In this document: piece by piece, positions 1 to 6,576 of the stretch | How positions within the stretch are numbered: position 1 is the first letter of the stretch | Layout: the number at the start of each line of letters is the position of its first letter | Position numbers and translations under genes: made by a program | The notes under the pieces: generated by a model | What the model was told of the DNA's origin: nothing | Database searches by the model: none | The model's input: the letters and a program-made list of their open reading frames with translations, nothing else | NCBI GenBank assembly: GCA_021805405.1 | Contig: JAJZFK010000077.1 | Coordinates: 1 to 16,959, forward strand | Source of the DNA: a bacterium | Lineage (GTDB): Bacteria; Armatimonadota; Chthonomonadetes; Chthonomonadales; Chthonomonadaceae | Reading direction: 5' to 3' | DNA length: 16,959 bases

Positions 1-57
1 GTAGTGTCGCGGCCGCTTACCGCTGACAGCCCGATTGACGGAACGGGGAGCCGATAA
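1..57 (+). CDS. possible 3' end of an upstream gene (partial)
   Basis: Frame 1 is open from the window edge to a TAA at 55-57 and gives an 18-residue tail ending in DGTGSR. The other two forward frames close earlier, at 2-4 and 24-26. Nothing in the tail identifies a family. It is listed only because a forward gene entering from the left would have to end here. The alternative is plain intergenic DNA. Confidence 0.25.
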   Translation, partial: VVSRPLTADSPIDGTGSR

Positions 58-58
58 T

Positions 59-280
59 CTACCCCACGCGCAACGGTTGTAGGCGCTGCGCAGAGAGCAA
101 TTCGTTGTCGCCCTTGATCACCTGAAGGGTATAAGACACGTGCTGGCGCGGAATATTGCCATGTGTTAAAAATAATGGGTTAATATGGCGTTCGTCGTGG
201 GCGAAAACCGTGAAGTCGTCCAACAACATAGTCGGGCAATGTGACGTATGGTGTAAGCAACCCCCCTTACCGTCTACCAT
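59..280 (-). CDS. doubtful small hypothetical protein
   Basis: A reverse reading frame runs from an ATG at 280 to a TAG at 59-61 and would encode 73 residues. An upstream TTG at 307 would add nine more. The first part is rich in Cys and His (GGCLHHTSHC) and the rest is polar, with no membrane segment and no family that I recognise. Codon choice resembles the neighbouring genes, but no Shine-Dalgarno sequence precedes either start, and the ATG lies inside the palindrome of the hslV promoter region. It could be a decayed fragment or a chance frame. If it is not real, 58-340 is a non-coding leader. Confidence 0.25.
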   Translation of the reverse strand: MVDGKGGCLHHTSHCPTMLLDDFTVFAHDERHINPLFLTHGNIPRQHVSYTLQVIKGDNELLSAQRLQPLRVG

Positions 281-293
281 GGTAAGGTATACT
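266..293 (+). promoter_or_regulatory. inverted repeat with overlapping -10-like box upstream of hslV
   Basis: CTTACC (266-271) is repeated in inverse orientation as GGTAAG (281-286). Nested inside is the perfect palindrome TACCATGGTA (275-284). A -10-like TATACT follows directly at 288-293, about 48 nt before the hslV ATG. The only -35 candidate (TTACCG, 267-272) is weak and spaced 15 bp. The arrangement would suit an operator lying between the -35 and -10 positions, but no regulator family is implied by the sequence. Confidence 0.35.
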
Positions 294-340
294 TGCACGC
301 ATGGCAAAAGAAATTAGCCTGGATTCTGCTGGAGTTCTAC

Positions 341-898
341 ATGACAGATTCGGAACGTAAAATTAGGTCAACGACGATCGTTGGCGTACGCAGGGATGGT
401 GCCGTCGCGATTGCTGGAGACGGACAGGTAACCCTGCAGACGACAGTGCTAAAACATAGTGCGCGCAAGGTACGCAAGATTTACCAGGGCAAGGTTATTG
501 CAGGTTTCGCGGGCTCGGTTGCAGATGCGCAATCGCTCTCGGATACTTTTGAACGCCAGCTCGAAGCGGTATCCGGCAACCTAACGCGGGCAGCAGTTGA
601 GTTCGCGAAGCAGTGGCGCACAGACCGCATACTGCGACGCCTGGAAGCGATGATGATTGTGACCGACGGCAGCCTCATTTACATTCTCTCTGGTGATGGT
701 AATGTGGTAGAGCCGGATGATGGGGTAGCCGCGATAGGATCTGGTGGAATGTTCGCTGCGGCAGCAGCTAAAGCGCTAGTAACAAACACTGAGATGGGTG
801 CCAAAGAGATTGCCCTGGAAGCTATGCGCATCGCAGCCGAGATCTGCATTTATACAAACACGCATATTGCTGTTGAAGTGCTACCAACAGAAGCATAG
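341..898 (+). CDS. hslV: HslV (ClpQ), proteasome-like peptidase subunit of the HslUV protease
   Basis: HslV forms the double-ring peptidase that the AAA+ unfoldase HslU feeds, degrading unfolded and regulatory proteins in the cytoplasm. The 185-residue product matches the family throughout: TTIVGVRRDG at 11-20, AGDGQVTL at 25-32, IAGFAGS at 53-59, WRTDR at 92-96, GSGG at 133-136 and ICIYTN near the end. Thr11 should be the N-terminal nucleophile after removal of a ten-residue leader. Asp27 and Lys43 sit at the positions of the active-site Asp17 and Lys33 of the E. coli enzyme. The ATG at 341 is chosen because GGAG lies 6 nt before it. An in-frame TTG at 293 has no such site. No hslU lies beside it; the next gene is a response regulator. 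The long leader implies processing beyond Met removal, as in Gram-positive CodW. Confidence 0.93.
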   Translation: MTDSERKIRSTTIVGVRRDGAVAIAGDGQVTLQTTVLKHSARKVRKIYQGKVIAGFAGSVADAQSLSDTFERQLEAVSGNLTRAAVEFAKQWRTDRILRRLEAMMIVTDGSLIYILSGDGNVVEPDDGVAAIGSGGMFAAAAAKALVTNTEMGAKEIALEAMRIAAEICIYTNTHIAVEVLPTEA

Positions 899-999
899 TT
901 AAGCAGATGGTAACCGTTTCGAAATGGAACAACAGAGTGCCCGACATCCTGCATTCCAAGTAAGAACTCTCATTCTCAGGTTTTCGGAGATACGTATCG

Positions 1000-1599
1000 A
1001 TGCTCGAATCAAAAATACTGGTGGCGGACGATGATGCCCTCATCAGAATGGATCTAACTGCGGCCCTGCAGGAACTTGGCTTCGGAGTCGTAGCCAACGT
1101 TTCAACAGGAACCGAGGCACTAGATTACGCCAGACGAAATAAACCGGACCTCTGCATCCTCGACATTCACATGCCTGGAATGGATGGAATAGCCGTATCA
1201 GCCGCAATTGCAGAGGCGAGGATTTGCCCCGTGCTGCTGCTCACCGCTTACAGCGATATGGATGTGGTAGAGCGCTCAAACCGCGCCGGCGTAATGGGTT
1301 TTATTGTAAAACCGTACCGCTCCGCAGAGTTGCTGCCAACGATCCGACTCACACTTTCCCGTTACCGCGAGATGACTGCACTCTCTAACGCACTAGAGGG
1401 ATTGCAGAACCAGGTTTCCACGGATCGTCTGCTATCTCAAGCACAGCGTATCCTCATGCTGCGTGAAAATCTTACCGAGCGTGAGGCACTACGCCGGCTT
1501 CATGCTCAGAGCACGTCTATGGGCCGCAACCTGCAAGCGGTATGTGAAGCAGTCATTCTAACAGCAGAACTTGCGCAGGATTTGCCCACACGACGATAG
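1000..1599 (+). CDS. orphan ANTAR-domain response regulator
   Basis: The 199-residue protein has a receiver domain (about 4-120) and a C-terminal ANTAR RNA-binding domain (about 143-190). The receiver is intact: acidic pocket Asp10-Asp12, phosphoacceptor Asp55 in LDIHMPG, Thr82 and Lys104. ANTAR proteins bind paired hexaloop hairpins in mRNA leaders and prevent termination, typically after phosphorylation by a HisKA_2 or HWE kinase. Here the first ANTAR helix reads SQAQRILMLRENLTEREAL, so the usual AKG of that helix is replaced by AQR. The second regulator in this window, at 10420-11001, keeps AKG. GGAGA at 986-990 supports the ATG. There is no kinase nearby; the kinase at 8634-10406 is a possible partner. 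RNA binding may be altered, which is inference. Confidence 0.9.
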   Translation: MLESKILVADDDALIRMDLTAALQELGFGVVANVSTGTEALDYARRNKPDLCILDIHMPGMDGIAVSAAIAEARICPVLLLTAYSDMDVVERSNRAGVMGFIVKPYRSAELLPTIRLTLSRYREMTALSNALEGLQNQVSTDRLLSQAQRILMLRENLTEREALRRLHAQSTSMGRNLQAVCEAVILTAELAQDLPTRR

Positions 1600-1685
1600 A
1601 GGTACCATAGCAAACCGACTACGTTAGCATATTTTAAAATACTGCAGTCATAACTTTCAGCCTCCCAACTACGTAAAAATAATGA

Positions 1686-1714
1686 TTGCGCGGACAATCA
1701 CTTTGTGGTAGAAT
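1686..1714 (+). promoter_or_regulatory. sigma-70-like promoter of the Gfo/Idh/MocA gene
   Basis: TTGCGC (1686-1691) and TAGAAT (1709-1714) are separated by 17 bp. The -10 box matches the consensus at five of six positions, while the -35 box is weaker. Transcription would begin near 1721 and give a leader of about 55 nt before the ATG at 1777. The leader contains TGCC-CGT-GGCA as a small hairpin. No other strong candidate lies in 1600-1776. Confidence 0.45.
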
Positions 1715-1776
1715 GACTTAACTGCTCGTTGAGATGCCCGTGGCAGCGAAATTATAGTGTGCTTTGGGAGGAACCC

Positions 1777-2874
1777 ATGCGACTCATCCAGGCTGGCGTT
1801 GGCGGATTTGGTAATAGCTGGATTTATACAGTGCGTGACACACCTGGCTTTGAGCATGTCGCTCTGGTCGATCCAAGCCCGTCTGCGCTAGCAAATGCTG
1901 GTGAAATTGCCGGGGTACCACCAGAACGCAGATTTGCCACTGTGGATGATGCGCTCGCCGCTGTGGACGCTGATGGGCTTATTGACTGCACCCCTGCCGC
2001 CTGTCACTACGACACCACATGCAGCGCGTTACGCGCAGGCCTTCACGTACTGGCCGAGAAACCCCTTAGCGAGTCGCTTCAAAAAGCGGAGTTGATGGTT
2101 CGAACAGCCAAACAGTGCGGACGCACACTTATGGTTACCCAGCAGTTTCGATACCACGACCAGCCCAGGCTGCTGCGCAAACTGATTGCAGAAAACCAAA
2201 TTGGCGAAATTGATCACATGTCCGTAGAGTTCCAGATTCAGGGACTGCTTTTCGGATGGCGCAAGACGATGTCGCAGCCGTTCCTCATGGATATGGCTAT
2301 CCATCACTTCGACCTCATGCGCTACCTCCTGAACGCAAACGCAGTTCGAGTGCAGGCACACACATGGAACCCGCGAATTAGTAACACCCAGGGCGACATG
2401 AACGCGTTCGTCTGGATTGAGTTCGACAACGGTGTGCACGTTAATTACACGGGATCTTTTGCCGCCCCTGGTGCCGACACTGGCTGGAATGGCCGCTGGG
2501 CGATTACCGGCGACGCGGGCTCGCTCGTTTGGAATCCTCGTGACGACTGGGGCCCCGTGCGCATTTTTAAACAGAAACAGGACCTCAGTATTTATACGGA
2601 GCAGCACTTTTTCTCACCACTACCCGAACCGTGGGGCGAGGCGCTGTGGGCGGACTCAATTGGCCCTAACGGTCATCAATACGACCTTTACCACTGGAAA
2701 GCCTGTAGCGAAAGCGGTGCAGAGCCAGAGACGAGCGGTCGCGACAATCTTAATACCTTGGCCCTTACGCTCGCCGCAGCCGAATCCGCCGAGACCGGCA
2801 GGCCCGTTGAGGTGCAGCAGTTCCCAGTGGTGCCAGCCAAAGTCCAGGAGCTTCAAGCCCAACTTGTAGGGTAG
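1777..2874 (+). CDS. Gfo/Idh/MocA-family oxidoreductase
   Basis: The 365-residue protein is an NAD(P)-dependent sugar or inositol-type dehydrogenase with an N-terminal Rossmann fold and a C-terminal alpha/beta substrate domain. The nucleotide-binding loop is AGVGGFGNSW (6-15). The family motif AEKPLS carries the catalytic Lys95. DMAIHHFDLMRY (172-183) supplies the His and Asp residues that line the active site. The length is usual for the family. The start at 1777 is fixed by GGGAGG at 1766-1771. An upstream in-frame start at 1729 is not supported. A likely promoter lies at 1686-1714. Substrate cannot be read from the sequence; such proteins are abundant in carbohydrate-degrading bacteria. 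It converges with the reverse gene that ends at 2899, leaving 24 nt between them. Confidence 0.88.
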   Translation: MRLIQAGVGGFGNSWIYTVRDTPGFEHVALVDPSPSALANAGEIAGVPPERRFATVDDALAAVDADGLIDCTPAACHYDTTCSALRAGLHVLAEKPLSESLQKAELMVRTAKQCGRTLMVTQQFRYHDQPRLLRKLIAENQIGEIDHMSVEFQIQGLLFGWRKTMSQPFLMDMAIHHFDLMRYLLNANAVRVQAHTWNPRISNTQGDMNAFVWIEFDNGVHVNYTGSFAAPGADTGWNGRWAITGDAGSLVWNPRDDWGPVRIFKQKQDLSIYTEQHFFSPLPEPWGEALWADSIGPNGHQYDLYHWKACSESGAEPETSGRDNLNTLALTLAAAESAETGRPVEVQQFPVVPAKVQELQAQLVG

Positions 2875-2898
2875 CTTTGACAATACTTTCTGATCACG

Positions 2899-3498
2899 TT
2901 AGGAATGTCCATACGTATTTGATGCCGTTCCCTGCTTGACCCAGTGCGAATGCCCGTCGACAAAAGCAAGGTTTGCACCGTCCAGGTGACGATGAAAGTC
3001 GATGCTCGTACCCGGGTCAGTAGCGTTGCGGTGTACGTTTGTCGAGTCGTACATCAAGAATGTCTGCTCTGGATTTAGAATTGACTGTGTGGTCTTTCCA
3101 CTCCGTTTCGAATTAAACGCGTATCCATAGACGTCTGTTCGGGCGGTGCGGTAATTTAACTGAGCCGCTGGGCAATGAAGGCTATCCGGGTTCTGTGCAG
3201 TGCCATGAGCACCGGCAGAGAGATACACAGCTGCCATGTTCATCCACGTGGTCGATTGTGGTAGCTTGGAGTCCCAGTCTAACGCATACATTTTTAATGC
3301 TACAGCGTCCTCGTGTTCGTTCCCCATACAGTACTCCCTCAGTGAAGCACCTCTACCATTCATGAACAGCGGTATCAGAAGATATGCTGCAAGCCCAAAG
3401 ACAATCATAAGAACGACACCGATACTGAGCGCCGCTGCACTGCCAACCGCGAACTTCTTGCCCGATAGCGGTACTATAACGGGTGGTTCATCGTTCAT
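2899..3498 (-). CDS. membrane-anchored DUF1559-like H-X9-DG protein
   Basis: The 199-residue protein has a short polar N-terminus, one hydrophobic segment (about 16-46) and an extracytoplasmic domain. That domain begins CMGNEHEDAVALKMYALDWD (57-76), the counterpart of the CxxNxxQ...MYAxDxD block of DUF1559 pseudopilin-like proteins. It closes with the H-X9-DG motif (His171, Asp181-Gly182). Cys57 and Cys109 could form a disulphide. Most relatives begin with a type IV pilin methylation sequence (FTLIELLVVIAI type). This one does not: its first residues are MNDEPPVIVPLSGKK, so it should stay as an ordinary single-pass anchor. The ATG at 3498 has AAGGTG 8 nt upstream. A TTG at 3516 would overlap that ribosome binding site. 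The precise role is unknown. Confidence 0.75.
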   Translation of the reverse strand: MNDEPPVIVPLSGKKFAVGSAAALSIGVVLMIVFGLAAYLLIPLFMNGRGASLREYCMGNEHEDAVALKMYALDWDSKLPQSTTWMNMAAVYLSAGAHGTAQNPDSLHCPAAQLNYRTARTDVYGYAFNSKRSGKTTQSILNPEQTFLMYDSTNVHRNATDPGTSIDFHRHLDGANLAFVDGHSHWVKQGTASNTYGHS

Positions 3499-3656
3499 AA
3501 CTGGTTCACCTTTCAAAACATCCTATATTATGTGGTTGTCGCCACTCCAGCTAATTGTAGTACGTAAACCTTAATAGGTGAAGGTGCCCGCATACCTTTA
3601 GACTAGAATGTACCGAGACCGAGAATTTGTTACCGTTACGGATTGGATATGCTCTC

Positions 3657-4445
3657 ATGAAACTTCGCATCGGATCTGTGCCGTACCTCAATGCCAAACC
3701 CCAGGTTGACTGGTTTCACTCAAAGGAATGCAGCGCAGAGGTTGATCTCAGCTACGCTGTGCCCTCTCAACTTGCAGCGATGCTGCAGCGCGGTGAACTA
3801 GATGCAGCAAACGTCTCTATATTCGAGGCGATTCGCAATCCTGGATTACGCGTCGTGCCTGGAATTTCAATATCGGCTACTGGCACGGTTAAAAGCGTGC
3901 GGCTATTCTCCAAAGTAAGCCTCAACGAGATAGAGTCAGTTGCGCTCGACACGTCATCTCTCACCTCGAACGCCCTGTTGCGGGTACTACTGAAGGAGCA
4001 GTATAATCTTTCGCCAACATACACGTATCACCATCCTGATATTGTTGAGATGCTGCGCCACCACGATGCAGGTCTCATCATCGGCGACCTTAAGCTCTTC
4101 GATCTGGAGCCTGGTACAACAGAACTGGATTTAGGTGAAGCGTGGCTACGGCTTACTGGCATGCCGTTCGTTTACGCGTGCTGGTTAGCGACACCTGCTG
4201 CAGCAGGTCCAGAGCTAACAGAAATTCTAACTACCGCGAGAGATTGGGGTAATGCACATCTCGATATGCTGGTCGACAAGTGGTCAACCCGAATGAATCT
4301 TTCGTATGAACAGACTCACGACTACCTCTTCAATGTAATGGATTATCGGCTCACAAAGGAGCACGAAGCCGCCGCGCTGCTTTACCAGCAGAAGTGCATC
4401 GCCCAGGGCCTGGTGCAAGGAGGTTCTTGTCTGCAGTTTGGCTGA
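3657..4445 (+). CDS. mqnA: MqnA, chorismate dehydratase of the futalosine menaquinone pathway
   Basis: MqnA dehydrates chorismate to 3-[(1-carboxyvinyl)oxy]benzoate, the first step of the futalosine route to menaquinone. The 262-residue product has the periplasmic-binding-protein-like fold of the MqnA/MqnD family. Diagnostic blocks are GSVPYLNAKP (6-15), GTVKSVRLF (76-84), ALDTSSLTSN (96-105), IIGD (141-144) and the LDLGEAW...TGMPFVYACW region (157-176). The start at 3657 gives the usual MKLRIGSVPYLN beginning, with GGA about 10 nt upstream. An in-frame TTG at 3627 would add ten unrelated residues. No other mqn gene is in the window, so the pathway is scattered or lies elsewhere. Its presence suggests menaquinone-based respiration. 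Confidence 0.92.
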   Translation: MKLRIGSVPYLNAKPQVDWFHSKECSAEVDLSYAVPSQLAAMLQRGELDAANVSIFEAIRNPGLRVVPGISISATGTVKSVRLFSKVSLNEIESVALDTSSLTSNALLRVLLKEQYNLSPTYTYHHPDIVEMLRHHDAGLIIGDLKLFDLEPGTTELDLGEAWLRLTGMPFVYACWLATPAAAGPELTEILTTARDWGNAHLDMLVDKWSTRMNLSYEQTHDYLFNVMDYRLTKEHEAAALLYQQKCIAQGLVQGGSCLQFG

Positions 4446-4464
4446 TATGGGTGCGGCCCGGTGT

Positions 4465-5718
4465 CTAGTGCATCAAATCGGTGAGACACTCTGCCAGGTA
4501 GTCTATCTCCTCGAATGTGTTGAGGTGTTCCAGGCCAATCCTTACGGCCCCACCAGCCTCCTCCAGGCCGAGAGCCTCCATAAGGCGGACCGCATAGTAA
4601 TTGCCGCTCCAGCAATACACCGACCGTGCGGCGAGATGCCCGGCTACCTCGCGTGGTGTGAAGCCTCGGACCGTAAACGCGAAGGTTGGCACGCGCAGGT
4701 GCAGCTGATTACTATTGGTTATGCCATATAGCTGCAGGCCATCAATTCTGCCCAGGGTAACAAGCACCTTCGCAGATAACTGCTGCTCCCACTCGCGGAT
4801 GTCATGAAAACTCGTTACCAGGCGGCACCTCAGGTCGGCTTCGGTGCGTGGCCCCTTAGCATCATCGCTAATTGATGCGAGGTAATCTACCGCGGCCGTT
4901 ACGCCTGCCATTAGTTCGTGGCACTGGGTTCCAGTTTCCCAACTGTAGGGCACAATGTTCTTCGCGGGCCGCACCTTTCGCGGCTGAAACATCTGAAGTG
5001 CGTTGCGCTTACCATATAATACGCCCTGGTGGGGACCAAAAAACTTGTATGCTGAACATGCCAGGAAATCACAATCCAGCGCCTGCACGTCTGTAAGGCA
5101 GTGCGGTACATACTGTACGGCGTCGATAAATGTAAGCGCACCCACGGTATGTGAAGCCGCAATCATAGCCTTTATGTCCGGCATGGTACCTACTGCATTG
5201 GAAGCCGCTGTAATTGCAACGAGCCTCGTCCGTTCCGATAGCAGCGAAGTAAGGCGTTCTACATCTAGTGTACAGTCCACCGTGTTAACTGGCACAGTAC
5301 GTATTACGGCACCGCGAGCGGCGAGTGAGAGCCACGGTGCTACATTTGCGTCGTGATCCAGGTCGGTAACAATCACCTCGTCACCAGGGCGAATCGTTTC
5401 TGCAATAGCGGCCGAAAGGTGAAAAGTTAGCGTCGTCATATTCTGCCCAAAAACGATGCATTCCGCTTCGGGAGCGTTCAGCAGGGCTGCCATTGATTGA
5501 CGGGCAGTTTGCACGATCTCGTCGGTCTCATGGCTGTTGGTAAACGTACCGCCAATGTTTGCGTTATGGTGTATGTAGTAGTCGGTTACTGCGTCAATCA
5601 CTCGCTTCGGTACCTGAGTACCTCCCGGACCATCGAAAAAGACGACTTCACGCCCATGTAGTGTGCGACCCAGTGCCGGAAACTGGCTCCGCAACTTTAT
5701 GACAGGGAAGGGTATCAT
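4465..5718 (-). CDS. SufS-fold class V aminotransferase-like PLP enzyme (cysteine desulfurase-like)
   Basis: The 417-residue protein has the class V aminotransferase fold found in SufS/Csd cysteine desulfurases and isopenicillin N epimerase. PLP site residues are visible: the HDAN block with His122 to stack on the cofactor, Asp199 and Gln202 in DAVQ, and Lys225 as the Schiff-base lysine in CSAYKFFGPH. The N-terminus (VVFFDGPGGTQVPK) and NIGGTFTNSHET fit the cysteine-desulfurase-like subfamily. The loop that in SufS carries the catalytic cysteine (RTGHHCA type) reads WSGNYYA (370-376), with Tyr where SufS has Cys. The nearest cysteine is Cys369. Persulfide chemistry is therefore doubtful, and a lyase, epimerase or other beta-elimination is as likely. 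GGAGGTAA lies 7 nt before the ATG. It is divergent from the methyltransferase gene, with a 43-bp gap. Confidence 0.85.
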   Translation of the reverse strand: MIPFPVIKLRSQFPALGRTLHGREVVFFDGPGGTQVPKRVIDAVTDYYIHHNANIGGTFTNSHETDEIVQTARQSMAALLNAPEAECIVFGQNMTTLTFHLSAAIAETIRPGDEVIVTDLDHDANVAPWLSLAARGAVIRTVPVNTVDCTLDVERLTSLLSERTRLVAITAASNAVGTMPDIKAMIAASHTVGALTFIDAVQYVPHCLTDVQALDCDFLACSAYKFFGPHQGVLYGKRNALQMFQPRKVRPAKNIVPYSWETGTQCHELMAGVTAAVDYLASISDDAKGPRTEADLRCRLVTSFHDIREWEQQLSAKVLVTLGRIDGLQLYGITNSNQLHLRVPTFAFTVRGFTPREVAGHLAARSVYCWSGNYYAVRLMEALGLEEAGGAVRIGLEHLNTFEEIDYLAECLTDLMH

Positions 5719-5761
5719 ATCTATTACCTCCGCATTAATACTTGGCTACAGGACGTAATCA
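5719..5761. promoter_or_regulatory. very short divergent intergenic region
   Basis: Only 43 bp separate the start codons of two outward-facing genes. The strip holds the ribosome binding site of the reverse gene (TTACCTCC at 5724-5731, read on the other strand as GGAGGTAA) and that of the forward gene (GGAC at 5751-5754). Between them is the palindrome ATTAAT (5734-5739). There is no room for two complete, separate promoters, so at least one -35 element must lie inside the opposite coding region, or the promoters overlap. Confidence 0.4.
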
Positions 5762-6553
5762 TTGTTAGCAATTGCATCTAAACACCCAGCGTTTCAACTT
5801 GCTCAGTCGCTTACCAAACGAACGGCTCGCGACGAGATAGGAATGTACCTGGTTGAAACTGCCTCGTTCGTAACGCAGGCGCTTAAATCGGAAGTTGCTG
5901 TGGATGCAGTGTACCTTGTCGACGGTGCCCCGCCGCTCATTGCACAACTCTGTGAACAACGCGGAATACCCACTTATCATGTTTCCCGCGGCCTTCTTCA
6001 CAAGCTTGTTGGTACAACGTATGAAACCGATGTTACTGCCCTTGCGGTAGTTCACAAACTGGTTCACAGCACAGACCAGCTTGTTGCTGCTGGCGGGTTG
6101 CTGCTGGTTGGCGAAAGCATTCAGGACCCACGAAATGTGGGAGTCCTAATCCGAACTGCGGAGGCAGTAGGCTGTAGTGCGATTGCGCTATCTGCTGATA
6201 GCGCAGAGCCCTGGTGCCGTGCAGCAGTCCGGTCTAGCACGGGTTCCGTTGTTAGACTGCCTGTTCACCTTTACAACGACGCTGCAGAGTTGCTAACGCC
6301 ACTAAAAAATGCCGGTTACAACGTCGTAGCAGCATCTGCCCATGCACCAGAGAGTGCACTGACCAGCGATATGAGCGTCCGCCCCTTGGCGATTCTGGTG
6401 GGTAATGAAACAAATGGCCTCAGCCCAGAGACGGCTGCCCTCGCCACCAGATATGTACACCTTCCTATGCGGCAAGGAGGACCGTCATCATTAAACGTTA
6501 CCGTTGCGGCCGGTGTTCTGCTCTACCTTTCGCTAGGCGAACAACACGCATAG
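5762..6553 (+). CDS. SpoU/TrmH-family RNA 2'-O-methyltransferase
   Basis: The 263-residue protein is a SPOUT-class methyltransferase that transfers methyl from S-adenosylmethionine to a ribose 2'-OH in rRNA or tRNA. The N-terminal third (about 1-100) resembles the SpoU substrate-binding domain. The knotted catalytic domain follows, with motif 1 ESIQDPRNVGVLIRTAEAVG (118-137, with Asn125 and Arg131), motif 2 ILVGNETNGLS (211-221, Glu216) and motif 3 LPMRQGGPSSLNVTVAAG (234-251, Asn245). The reading frame has no ATG near its beginning. The TTG at 5762 is chosen because GGA lies 8 nt before it and it leaves the SKHPAFQLA start that the family shows. The target nucleotide cannot be inferred. It converges with the reverse gene ending at 6577. 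Confidence 0.9.
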   Translation: MLAIASKHPAFQLAQSLTKRTARDEIGMYLVETASFVTQALKSEVAVDAVYLVDGAPPLIAQLCEQRGIPTYHVSRGLLHKLVGTTYETDVTALAVVHKLVHSTDQLVAAGGLLLVGESIQDPRNVGVLIRTAEAVGCSAIALSADSAEPWCRAAVRSSTGSVVRLPVHLYNDAAELLTPLKNAGYNVVAASAHAPESALTSDMSVRPLAILVGNETNGLSPETAALATRYVHLPMRQGGPSSLNVTVAAGVLLYLSLGEQHA

Positions 6554-6576
6554 TTGGATGCTGTGTAGCGATGTGC

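Noticed and set aside
1630..1641. TATTTTAAAATA palindrome after the first ANTAR gene, considered as a terminator
   Set aside because: The stem would be purely A-T with no loop or U-tract, so it is too weak; it is more likely AT-rich spacer DNA.
2029..2607. Reverse reading frame of about 190 codons
   Set aside because: It is antisense to the Gfo/Idh/MocA gene, has no ribosome binding site, and has no recognisable motif.
2899..3498. Type IV pilin or pseudopilin major subunit
   Set aside because: There is no prepilin peptidase cleavage motif ahead of the hydrophobic segment in either possible start.
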